Positions 43,743-54,909 of a stretch of DNA of 64,000 bases are shown piece after piece; positions within the stretch are counted from its first letter, which is position 1; the number at the start of each line of letters is the position of its first letter. The notes under the pieces were generated by a model. It was not told where the DNA came from. It did not search any database and saw nothing but the letters and a program-made list of their open reading frames with translations. Made by a program: the position numbers and the translations under genes. Origin of the DNA: Parastagonospora avenae f. sp. tritici 18332-5 (taxonomy: Eukaryota > Ascomycota > Dothideomycetes > Pleosporales > Phaeosphaeriaceae); the NCBI GenBank assembly GCA_022559985.1, contig JAFJTR010000026.1, positions 308,368 through 372,367 of the forward strand, in the 5' to 3' direction.

Positions 43743-46700
43743 CTAAAAATCCATCTTCAGCGCAATCTTCGGCCCCTCGTCCTCATCCCCCCTAATTTCT
43801 CTCCTAACCGGCCCTTGCCCACTCTTCAACACGCCCTCAACCAATGTCCTCTGCTCTGCACTTAACCCGCCAACAACCGCTCTAAATGCTACCTGATCTG
43901 CGCCCGCAATTTCCAACAAGCGTGTTGCAGTCTCTTGACTCGTCCCAGGCTCTTTTTGCACCCGCGCAAGCAGTGCTGGGATAATAATCTTACTAGCAAC
44001 CTGCCGCTGCTCAGATTGCGGGAGCGTGGATATGAACGCGACGAGTGTTTGAGCGAGTGTGGTGCGTGATTCTTCGAGGCCTTCGACGTCGGAGGGGCTG
44101 GCGATGAAGGAGAGGATTTGCGGGAGTATGAGTGCGGCGAGGCCGGTTTCGAAGGCGCCTTTCTTGGGGAGCAATAGGAGGGAGCGACAGCAGCCGGCGG
44201 CGACTTTGGAGGTCATGCGAGCATTTAGGCAGTCGAAGAGGTCGTCGACGAAGCGCTTGACGAGTGGGTCGCTTGGGAAGAAGGCGGAGGAGGCGGAGCT
44301 CAGAAGGATTGTGGTCGCGAGGACGGAGTTCTTTTCGCAGGCGAGGGCGGCGTCGAACTCGCGCTGTTGCGCATGGCGTAGGATGGCGAGGAAGCGTGTC
44401 AGGGTTGCTCGTAGCTGTTTGCTAGTATCTTCCGTTGCTTCTGCTTGTGGCGCAAGACTTGTGATGAATCGCTTGAAAATCGGTAGTGCTTGTGGAACGA
44501 CGGTTGCCTGGCAAGCACCGGTGCCAAGGATAGTAGCGAAGATGTGCAGTATACACGCGTGCAGATCAGCTTTGATGATCGATGGGAATACTTGAGCAGC
44601 ATCGACAAGGGCCGAGAGTGCAGTTGTGAGAAGAGCGATAGCTTCCTCGTTCAGATCATGGCGAGCTATACATTGATCAGCAACATGCTCTGCGCTAATG
44701 AGTGTGTACAAACCTTTCGAATTGCTTTCTTCGAGGCCGGGCACTAAACCAGAAAGCACAAGCACGATGATCTTGGTCAGCTCAAAGAGTTGGTCAATGT
44801 CTTCCGAAAGATTTTCCTCGCCAGAGGTTCTAGAGAAGTGTCAGTATACTACACGCACGGAGTGCGGGAAATACTTACTGTTGATCTCTTCTCGCAGACG
44901 GGTGACCGATGCACAGATTACGTGCAATGTCAACTATAACCTTCTGCACTGTCAGACCTTCTGTCAAGACCAATCGATCAAGCATGTCCATCGTCTCAGA
45001 GAAAACAACGTCACGATAGATGGCGTGTCCAGAGACCGAAGGCCGTAGGATCTTCTTGAGCGCTTGCAAGATTTCGAGGATCTGCTCTTTGGAGGCTTGA
45101 AGGTCTCCTGGACGACCTGCAAGTGCTTCGAAAGCAAGACCGAAAAGTACAAAGAAGAAGGCGACTGGCTCATCGCGGTAATTGATGTGGTCTGCCTTGC
45201 CATTGGGCGTCGACTCGGAAAGTTCGGTCTTGCCATCTAGCGCATCGAAAACGAACTCGCTGTCTTCATCGATGAGACTGGCGATAGCATCTACGAGGTT
45301 GAGCCAAGATTGCTGGTAGAACTAGAAGTTGTCAGCAAATGCGATTCTTCTAGACGATCTGGTCACCGTACTTTCAGCAGTGTCTCGCGATTCAAGGCAG
45401 CATATATCGTATCCAAGCTGCCAGACAGGGAAGAGGAACCGCCCATGGACGAGGAAATATCGGGTTCAAACCTAAGCCGGGCATACTCCCGTAAAGACGC
45501 CAACCACAGCGGTGTCAATTTGGCAATGTGCGGTTTCAGGACATCAACAAGGTATGTCTGCTCTGCACTCGCAATCTGCAGCTCTGCCCATGCCGAGAAG
45601 ACAGCCATCTTGACCATCACTTGTGAGTTAGAACTTAAACCCTTTAGATCGCCAATAGCTGCTGTTTCGGATTCGCCTGTAAAGCGTCAGCTGAGTTCGC
45701 CTCTATCAGAGGAGCACACCTACTCGAAAAGTTCTCGAGCGCAGAAACAAGTAGCTTGAGGATACGGCCCATGCGATCTACATCTGTGACAATTCCTGTG
45801 GCTATGAATGTAGCGCAAACATTGATTGCTTCGGCTGCGAGCTCTGGCGAAGAGTCTGCCGCAAAAGCTGGTGTCAGCGCGGAACCAATTTGTGCCTGAT
45901 ATTGCTCAAGCAATGTGACCTCTGGGAAATCAGGATCGGATGTCTTGCCAAATAACTGTTACACATTAGCTTCTCTCGTTGCTCTGATGAAGGGCTCCTT
46001 TACCTTGAGCACTTGGTCGATGATCTTCAGCCCACGTATCCGCAATTGAACCACGCCAGCAGTCGAAGCCGAGAACGCAATGCGGACAACATCAGCGACC
46101 CGATACTGTAGTGCTGCTACACAAGGCGCCTCCTCCCGGAAAGCAGCCTCCTTGCTGATCATTGCGACTAGCTCACTCAAACAGTCCATGCCAAATGTTC
46201 GGACCTGCCACTTGAGCAGCTCTTGACTGACTTGAGTTGCATCACCAGCATCCGCTCCGGGTGCATTGTTCGCCGAAGCGAAACCTGCAACTTCCTCATC
46301 TTGTAGATCAGGTCCACCGCCTCTGGGCTTGTTCTCCGCTTGTGCTTGTGGTTCGACCTTCTTCGTCTTCGTGAGGACCGAATGGCAGCGCTGAACCCAG
46401 GTCGCGGCATCGGTCAGACCAGTCTGTTGCAACCAGTTGCGAATGATATTGCGCACGACTTCATGCTCGGAGTCTTTGTCGAGGACGTGCCAGAGTTGAT
46501 CCTCCAAGCCTGGCTCACCGGCCTTCATGACTTCTTCAGTGTTTCGTCGCATGAGGTTGTGCAAGCCATCGATTGCCATGTCTCTGATCTGGATCGAGCT
46601 ACTTTCAACAGAGCGCTGAAGGTGCTTGACATAGGCTGAAAAGTTCATGTGGCCTGGCGCGTACAGCGAGACATGTTCTTGACAGCGCAAGCTCTCGATC

Positions 46701-49700
46701 AGGATCAGCACATCTGATTCTGCCTGAAAAAGACCGATCAGAGTCATGACCATATCTCGTGCTTTCGCCATGTCCTGCAGATCTGGACCAAGCACGTTGA
46801 TCGCACTATCGATACATCTTGCTATCACAGCAGGAGTGGGAAGATCGATTTCAATGTTTGATGAGGCTAGTGACGCGGATTCTTCGTTGTGCGTATCGGC
46901 AGCATACAGTTGAGCAAGCATGCCCAAAGTGCTAGTGACATAGCTGGAGAAGGAAAGACCTGCAGATTCAGCGACCCGCGAAAGACTGTCGATGGCCCAG
47001 AAGTGCACCACGGGATGCGGGTCGTTGCTAAGAGACATGAGGATGCCGAGGATGTTCTTGAGATGGTAGCCAGCAGCCATGCCACCAAGCTGGGAATGAA
47101 TGCAGCCTAGAGTCACCGCATAGCCCGATCGAGCGTTAGGCTCTCGGTTAGCGACAATTTGGTCTACAAGATAGTTGACCTCAGTAGCGGTGAGTGCGGT
47201 GCCAGAGCTGTTACAAAGACGTCCAAGGGCTTCTCCCGCAATATTGCGCAGATATGGGTCAGGCAGGATAACAAACATCTACATGCATTAGCACCATATA
47301 TTGGATCGATCTGGACACTTACGTGTAGCAAGTCTTGCATGACCTTCTCTACAGCAATCCCCTTCAAGCTACCGGAAGGCGAACGAGTCTCTTTTACAGT
47401 AACCTTGAGGGCTAGGAGCAGAGCACATGCCATATTGACCATCATTGCCGTCTTTCTGTTGATGTCTCGCTGTAGACTGCTCGCTGAGAGGAAGGAAGTC
47501 ATTTGCTCCAGGATACTCTCCTGAATCTTTGGGGTCTGTAACGGCAAGCAGATTGCGAACAATTGCAGGGCGGCGTTGACCACCTCTGTCGCAGGTGGAT
47601 CTGGAAGCTCTGCAACATCATCGGCCGCGCCGATGTATAACGAGATCGAGTCGTGTTCACGTGCGCCGCATATGGGTGAAAGAAGCTGGTGATTATCAGT
47701 GACATGTTAAACAAGATGAAGGGAAGTACATACTGCTCGATCGATAATCGCCTCGGGTCCATGTCTAGTGACCCAGTGATGACGGGAACCCGTCTCATGC
47801 TCCCCGGGTAGTGGCTTGACATCATAGCCCTTGACTAGTCCGTTCACACCGAAGCCATGGTTGTCCGCGACCTCCCATATGCTCTCAAAACTGCCTGCTG
47901 CACTAGCTATGGCAGTGCTGAAGGAGCTGGAAGTGTAATTGTCCGGCTCCGCGAAAGACGCGACTGCGAAGGGCAGTAGGTTGGTCTGGAGCAAGACTTC
48001 ACTGCTGCTTGCTGGGCTGAGCTCGACTAATTTCGTGTAGCACTGTAGAACTCTTCTCCGCACCATGAGGTCGAAGTCATGAAGTTGTAGTGCAGGCGAC
48101 AGTTTTTGTGCAACATCATCTGTCGTCTTCTTCGTAGGTAATGTGTTCAAGAACATGGTAGTGTTCTGCAACATGGCAGCTAGCCGCTTCGTCACGTCCA
48201 GCGTCAGCAACCGACTGTTGAACTGGAGAAATGTCAGGATAGAGCCCAGAGCACATTCGCGGACATGTGTCAGGAAGCTCAACTCAAACAAGTTTCGTTG
48301 CACCATATTATCCCTGTTCAAAGGCTTTGGGAGCGCATTCTTCCAGAGCAGGAGCAATTGCGATAGGTGAATCTTGACGAAATTTGGTCCCAGAGTCATA
48401 AGACCGCCAATCAAGATCCATGCGACCTGGATTTGGGTCGATGATACCCTCAAATCCGATTGACTACTTGATTTGAGAAGCGTCGTGGCTTGGGAGAGTA
48501 CTCTTGAGTTCACGTCTACGGAGCCGTGGAGAGGTTGTGATGTGGAAGTGCTGAGTACTGCAGAGAGACCATTGGCCAGACCGACACATTTCCGAGGCGA
48601 TTGGCGGGGCCCACCGAGAAGGCCAAGCTCCCGATTGACGCTGTTCATACATATCGTGACCGCGGGCAGAAGCTGAAGAGGGCAAGCGAGAACAAAAGAT
48701 CGAAGACAAGCAGAAGCATATACTTGCACCGTGTAGCTTGGATGTTGCAGAACCTGGATGAGTGCATCTCGACAAGAGTCGGCGATGACATTGGTGGCTG
48801 ATCCCAGGCTGTTGAACAGAGACGAGAGAGTGCTTAGTGCGCCTATCAACATTTGCTTTGTGGGCTCTGGTCGCTCTTTGAGGGCTTGTGGATAGTCCTT
48901 GAGGATGTCGTTGACAAGGAATCGCGCAGCGTTTAGTTGGCCCGACTCACCGAGCATGTCATGGCCAATGACATCCTCTAGGATGACTGCGACGCTTTTC
49001 CTTGCGCTTAGTGTTCGATAGCGATTCTGGGTAATAACGGAGTTGCTGAGGAGATCATTGAAGAGGCTCCGTGAAATCTCGGAGTACTTGGATTCTACAA
49101 CTTGCTCACCGAGGCCTCTGAAAGTCTTCATGTAGCACACGGCGAGTCCAGCTCTTCCACGGTTGCCGGTCCCCGCTAAGCAGTATCGGTTCGAGAGAAG
49201 CTTCAGCATGGTCGAGACAGTAAATGACAGTTTTGTGGCCGACTTCTTGGGTGCAGGAGAATCAGGCCGCTCCATGACTTCATCGTCGCCGTCTGCATCT
49301 GCGCCTTTCTTGTTCTTTTTCTTTGCTGTCTTGGACCGGGTGAGGATAGGCAGATCCATAGGGGCATTCTCCGAGTAGTTCTTCACAAAGGCTGTGCTGA
49401 TACAGGACGCTACAGCATGCCGGACAGAGGCCGAGGCGCTCTCAATAGTCTTCCAAGCAACATTTTGCAGCTTGTCGAAGTCATTGGAGTTGTCGAAGAA
49501 GGCCGTGTACCGTATGAGCTGCTCGAGGCAGTAGCACGCGCTTGCCTGGACGAGCATCGACTTGTCACCAGTGCATGCATTGCGGCCTTGCTTCCATGCA
49601 TCTCTCGCGACAACCTCGTCTGCCGATGGCCCCACTCCTTTGAACACCTTTCCAACAGCCTTGAAGAGTGTCGCCCTTAGACCGGTATGATTCTGCGCCG

Positions 49701-50175
49701 ACTTGAGAAGGCGCAGCAGAGACATGGCCGCATTGGGCGAAAGTCCTATGGCGCTATCTCCAGCAGCTTCGAATATGGCGCCCAAGCAGTGTGCTGCCGC
49801 ATGTTTCGCACGGACATCTTTATCGCTCTTGCCAGCTGAGTTGAGAATGGCTACACATTCGTTGATAGATTCGAACAAGAGCTTTCTGTCTCCTTTCTCG
49901 AATATGCCGGCAATCGCTCGTCCCAAGTTGTTTCGAATCACTCGTGTGGGCGCGGGGGAGGCCAGGTTGATGATCTGGAATATCTCCTTCTTGATGTAGA
50001 TTTGATGGGCTGAAGCTCCATCGCCATCTAATGAAGCCACATGGCGCGCGAGGTCGGAGGTGAAGGTCAGCAAGTATAGGTCTTGCTGTTCTGAGGGGAG
50101 AGCGTGGAGCTTCTTGACATCGAGCTCGGGGTTCGTGGGGTTGTCGTCGGCCGCGTGTTCTTCCGAGGCTGCCAT
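43743..50175 (-). CDS. LAA1: LAA1/HEATR5 HEAT-repeat protein
   Basis: Eight exons read 50175-47734, 47685-47323, 47278-46004, 45955-45724, 45676-45372, 45321-44879, 44829-44714 and 44665-43743; 2032 residues, matching yeast Laa1 (about 2000) and animal HEATR5. Laa1 is the large accessory of the AP-1 clathrin adaptor and helps recruit it at the trans-Golgi and endosomes. The protein is almost entirely HEAT-type helical repeats. Recognisable blocks: QIYIKKEIFQIINLASP and RNNLGRAIAGIFEKGDRKLLF near the start, DPHPVVHFWAIDSLSRVAE in the middle and YRDEPVAFFFVLFGLAFEAL toward the end. All introns are 48-60 nt and keep frame; intron 7 is 48 nt and stop-free. It is divergent from the TACO1-like gene, with 193 bp between starts. 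Confidence 0.87.
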
Positions 50176-50368
50176 TGCGGTGTGGGTGGCTCGTGAGCCT
50201 CTAGACGTGTCACTTAGACCCTGGAAAGAGGGTATTCATGCCGTGTCTTATGTTGTGCTTTTACGTGGTGTCGAGGGGTGCGGTCACCACGGCGGACCCC
50301 CGAGATCTTGGCGGTGATGATCTCGAACTTTTGTTGGAACGAAGTCCAGAACATTTATCTCGAGCAAC

Positions 50369-51336
50369 ATGTCTGCGCCCTTCTTCCGCGCTGTTCGCGC
50401 TTCATTCTCGACGAATTGCAGTTGTCAATATGCCTTGCGCCCGAGAGATGTGCGGATGCAACAGCAGCTGAGGTGTTTAAGTGGCACAACGAACCTGCAA
50501 TCCGGCCATTCGTAAGCAGCATGTCCTGAACAGACCCTCCCCTACAATAGCTAACAAAAGATAGAAAATGGGCCTCAATCAAACACGACAAAGCCAAGAA
50601 TGATGCCGCCAGAAGCAAGCAGCGCGTTCTGCTCACCCGCGACATCACCGTAGCTGTAAAGCTCTCCGGCCCAGACCCAAACATGAACCCCCGCCTCGCA
50701 CTCGCCTTGACCACCGCAAAGAAGAGCGCCGTCCCCAAATATGCCATTGAAGCTGCAATTGCCCGTGGACAGGGCCTGTCAACGACCGGCGCAGCCCTCG
50801 AGTCACTCGTCCTCGAAGCCATCCTTCCACCCTCGGTGGCCACGATAATAGAATGTCAGACAGACAACAAGCTGCGTGCATTGGCAGATCTGCGCTTGCT
50901 TGTTAAGGAAGCTGGCGGGCAGGTTTCAACAGTAGGATTCATGTTTGAGAAGAAAGGCCGAATAATCATGCGCAAAAAGGAAGGTATAGGCATGGATGAG
51001 GTTCTCGAGCCAGCGCTCGATGCAGGCGTGCAGGACGTCCACGAAGACGAGGAGGGCAGAGTATTATTATTCACCGAGCCCGCGCAAACGAAACCCATCG
51101 CAGAATCACTAGCGAAAGAGCTGGACATGGAGATCGAGGAGAGCGAGATCATCTACGACCCCAACGAAGACACAAAGGTGGAGGTCAATGATGAAGAGGC
51201 CGCGGCAAAATTGAGCAACTTCCTCGACGACTTGCAAGAGGTGCAGGGCATACAGGGCGTGTATATGAACTGGGCCAGAGGAGAGAGTATACCAGCCGAG
51301 CTGTGGGAGGAGTTGCGGGGTAAGGTAACGGTATGA
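50369..51336 (+). CDS. TACO1/YebC-family mitochondrial translation factor
   Basis: Exons 50369-50511 and 50565-51336 give 304 residues. The family (bacterial YebC, human TACO1, yeast Dpc29) helps mitochondrial ribosomes translate; TACO1 is needed for COX1 synthesis. The first 40 residues are a presequence (MSAPFFRAVRASFSTNCSC, basic and Ser-rich). The family opening GHSKWASIKHDKAKND is created by the splice junction, which fixes the acceptor at 50564. DPNMNPRLALALTTAKKSAVPKYAIEAAI and GGQVSTVGFMFEKKGRI are further signatures. The N-terminal block has SKQRV where bacterial YebC has a more basic loop. Only 193 bp separate its start from that of LAA1. Confidence 0.88.
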
Positions 51337-51470
51337 TGCCCCTCGTAGTCTTGTACATATATGTAATACAGCGCGGTACAATACAGTCCGTCCTTCAAAA
51401 CGCCGTCCATGCAATCATTGACTTCGCGCGCATAACAGCGCTTCCCGTTTCCTCCACCCCTGAAAATTTC

Positions 51471-51795
51471 CTACTCCTCCCTCCCTATGCCCATCTCCCG
51501 CATCCTCCTCTCCTCCTCCTCCCTCCTCCTCTTATTCTCCAAATTCCTCGCCTTCAGTCTCTCCAGCTCCTTCGCAATCTCCTCGCGCTCGTACGGTATC
51601 TTGTGCGTCTGACCCGGCTTCGGCCAGAACTCCGGGACTGTGAATTTGCCGTCGAGGTTCGTGCCGAAGTAGTACATTATGCTGATGGGGAAGAGAATGT
51701 ACATTCCGAACTGAAATGTGCCGTTAGTCGGTGTAGGTAGGCAGGGGGAAGAGGGTGGGGCTGACTTTAAAGACTTCGAGATTTGGACCACCCAT
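51471..51795 (-). CDS. PET100: Cytochrome c oxidase assembly factor PET100
   Basis: Two exons read 51795-51766 and 51710-51471, giving 89 residues. Pet100 is an inner-membrane chaperone that aids assembly of cytochrome c oxidase. The ten-codon first exon supplies MGGPNLEVFK, and exon 2 continues FGMYILFPISIMYYFGTNLD, the single membrane segment, then FWPKPGQTHKIPYEREEI, the family signature, and a charged helical tail. The ATG without the intron would give an unrelated head, so the splice is well supported. The stop lies about 135 bp from the convergent TACO1-like stop. Confidence 0.88.
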
Positions 51796-52261
51796 TTTGG
51801 AGAGTTGCGACGGGTGGTTGAGGGCAGGCGCCGTGGTTGGGGGTTTGCTGGGTGGTGGTGTGATGATGTTGAAGATTCGCAGATCGCGGGCGGAGATACT
51901 TCGGCGATAATTGTACCGTCAACTCTCTTATCGATACGGCGCGGAGAGCAATTGCGGCATCACTCGCGGCGTCACATGTTCACGTCTCACCAGGCTCTCC
52001 TCAATTACACTGCTTAAAAAATCCCGCTGAAAACTTTAGCAGTGGCCTACTCCTCAAAACCTTTTCGAACTCCCACGCCGTTACTCAGCAGAGTGAAACA
52101 ATGCCTTCGATCAAATTGCCGACTAGAGCTACCTCAGACCTCGGCTCAGCTGGTATGCGACTCGATCTCCGCGCGGTAGCATCAGCTTCATCAGCAACCG
52201 CCAAACTTCGACATCTCTTCCGCCTGCACACCATTCTCTGAAGCGGAAATACACAGCAGCC
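51796..52261. promoter_or_regulatory. Divergent intergenic region PET100 / ECI1
   Basis: 466 bp with both promoters. Nothing specific claimed. Confidence 0.35.
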
Positions 52262-53162
52262 ATGTCGCCCCAAGAAGAACCCATCCTCGTCGAATACCGC
52301 GGCAAGCTCGCCATCATCACCCTCAATGTCCCCGCGAAACTCAACGCTCTCGGCGGCGAAGCATACTACAAGCTCGCGCGCGCCATGTACGAAGTCGCCG
52401 AGCACGACGAAGTCTTCATCACCGTCCTGACAGGCAAGGGGCGATTCTTTTCCGCGTACGTATACATCCTGCCCTCCACACCACACCGTATTATTCACTT
52501 TTCATGATCGGTCCAGGCTGACAATATACAGCGGCGCAGACGTCTCCTTCGGCGGCCAAACTGACCCCTCCGCCATCGACGCCCGCCAACAATGGCTCCG
52601 CAGCTTCGTCGCTAATAACCTGCACATCACGCATGCCTTCTATACGCACCCCAAAATCCTCGTCACCGCACTCAACGGCCCCGCTGTCGGGCTCAGCGCC
52701 GCGCTCGTCGCATTCTCAGACTTCATTTACGCGGCGCCGCATACGTTTTTGCTCACCCCATTCTCATCGCTGGGGCTGGTAACGGAGGGCAATGCGTCGA
52801 TTGGCTTCGTGCAGCGCCTGGGGATTTCGAAGGCGAACGAGGCGCTAATTATGAGTAAGCGGATTACGTGCGAGGAGCTGGTGCAGGTTGGGTTTGTGAA
52901 CAAGGTGTTTGATGTCGGGGGTAAAGACGCCAGTGATAAATTCCTCGCGGAGGTGTTGAGGGAGGTGGATGAGCGGCTGGGCGAGCATCTCAATGGCGAG
53001 AGTCTGGTCAAGATCAAGGAGTTGATTCAGAAGCCCATGCGCGAGAAATTGGATCGGCAGGGCGTGGATGAGGTGTTTGCGGGCATGAAGAGGTTCTTGA
53101 AGGGCGTGCCGCAGGAGGAGTTTAGGAAGATTGCCAGCGGGGAGAAGAAGCATAAACTGTAG
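52262..53162 (+). CDS. ECI1: Peroxisomal delta3,delta2-enoyl-CoA isomerase
   Basis: Exons 52262-52455 and 52532-53162 give 274 residues in the crotonase fold. The enzyme moves the double bond of 3-enoyl-CoAs to the 2 position so that unsaturated fatty acids enter beta-oxidation. Visible are VPAKLNALGGEAYYKL, the oxyanion-hole strand FFSAGADVSFGG (split by intron 1) and VTALNGPAVGLSAALV with TPFSSLGLVTEGNAS, which carries the Glu expected of isomerases. The protein ends KKHKL: the HKL tripeptide is a PTS1-like signal, comparable to HRL in yeast Eci1. Enoyl-CoA hydratase activity is the main alternative. Confidence 0.82.
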
Positions 53163-53189
53163 ACGTAGCAACTCGATTGATGGAGCAGT

Positions 53190-54468
53190 TCAGCCGAGCG
53201 ACACGCCTTCCCCAGCTAATATCTCCCCACCCAGCGCTTCCTGCCGTCCCTGCATGGGCTCTATATAACTCGTCTGCATGCCCGCGCTCGTGTGTTCCGG
53301 CGGCGGCGGATCGTGGCGCGGCGGCTGCCGCCTGCGCTCCTCGTGCTGCTGATGCTGCACATAACTCGTATACCTGAGCGCAACAAACAGCATGAATGCA
53401 CTCACACCCACAGTAATCGCCGCGCGCCGCGTGAGCACCCAGCGTAATCCCTCGACTTCGCTGCGCGCATCCGAGTTTAGCGCGACGGTGATTTTGTAGT
53501 TGAGTTCCTGGATCTATTGCACACAGAAGTCAGCGCCCAACAGTCTCAAATCTCTACATCAAGAGAAAGAAGCTCACCTTCGTCTCCATAGTCCTCTGTT
53601 CCTGCCTCACCGCCATCTTCCTATCATCAAAAAGCCCCTTCAACTCATCCTTGAGCGTCCCCGTCTCCTGCCCCAACCGCTGCCCCAAAATATCCACCTC
53701 GTGCTGCAACTGCGCCCGCTCCGTTCTCATGCGCTCGATCTGGCTCTTGCGCCCGTTGCCAATCTCCGTCTTCAACTCGCTGCACGCCGCGCGGAAGAGA
53801 TACGTCTCGTTCTCGACATTCGATTTGGACACGAGCCCCTCGCGCGCCAGCGCCATATTGTTGATCAGGATGCCGCGCACGGCTTTCATCAGCGTCGTGG
53901 ATTGCTCGGGTGTATACCGCGATTTATGCAGTTCTTTGACGAGGCCGTATGTATCGAAATGATGCACATACGGCGGAGTCTTGAGGTGTGGGAGTTTGTG
54001 GTGGTCAGCGTCTGCAGGGGAGGGCATGTGCAGGACACTATCTAATGGTTTCGTTTCGTCGGTTTTGGGAGGGTCGGGGGGCTTCGTGGGCGGTGCAGTG
54101 TCGTCTATTGCGTTGTTTTTTTGTGGGGTGGAGGGTGTTGCTGTGGGTGTTGGGGTTGGGGGGTCTTCATCTTCGTGCTCTTCGGGCGCGGGCTCGAGAA
54201 TCTTCATTTCTGAGGTCGCGGGGGGCTTCTCCTCTGTCGCTTTGGGAGCATCTGCATCGCGTAGATGCGGCGCGGGCTCGATTCCCTTTCCATAGCGCTT
54301 TGTGGTTGTCTCCTCCGACCGGCGGGGTGTGGTTACGAACTGGCGGCACCTCCGCGGACGTCTTGAAGCTTGCAATGCGCTTTCATGTAAATGCGTTGGG
54401 CGTGTACGTGATGTAGCTGTATTTCTGTATAGCATGGGCCATAGAAATGGCAGTCTCGGGGCCGCCAT
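53190..54468 (-). CDS. DUF1640/MCUR1-like mitochondrial coiled-coil protein
   Basis: Two exons read 54468-53578 and 53513-53190, giving 404 residues. Related to yeast Fmp32/human CCDC90-MCUR1, inner-membrane proteins linked to respiratory-chain assembly and, in animals, calcium-uniporter regulation. An Arg-rich presequence covers about 1-50. Then follows a long Pro/Thr/Glu-rich spacer (about 60-150), more extended than in yeast. The DUF1640 core begins HHFDTYGLVKELHKSRYTPEQSTTLMKAVR, then a coiled coil (SQIERMRTERAQLQHEVDILGQRL), and a single membrane helix near the end (AAITVGVSAFMLFVALRY). Exact role in fungi is unsettled. Confidence 0.8.
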
Positions 54469-54909
54469 GGCAGTGGTGTGGGAAGAATGGAAAGTTCAGA
54501 TGTTTGAGATTCGATCTTGATCGCAAATGTTCGGCTGACGTCGGCTGTCAAGGATTTGGGAACCGTAATCGGACGTCTAGTCCAGACGTCACCCTAGCCT
54601 TAGAATTTCATGTTCAAATATGAGCAGCAAGTGATGATGGGATTACTGTTTGAAAGCAGCCTACCGACTAAATTGATTTTAATTAAGACTTTTGAACCTT
54701 TGCCCTATTATGTACAAAGAGAAAGCTGAACGTAAAGCACTGAAACTTTTGGGGGGAAAGACCAAAGTCCCTTCCATGGACCCCATGCAATGCGCAATTC
54801 CTTCACGCTGCAGAAAATGACAAACTTTTGGGTGTAATACTATATAAGCGCGTCCCTGGGTATACGTGAATGCCCACAAGAACACCGAAATAAGCGCCTG
54901 TATGCAACA
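54469..54909. other. Intergenic region MCUR1-like / TSC2
   Basis: 441 bp with the promoter of the MCUR1-like gene and the TSC2 3' region. TATATAAG at 54841-54848 is followed by GCGTCC, similar to the site at 25300. Confidence 0.35.
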
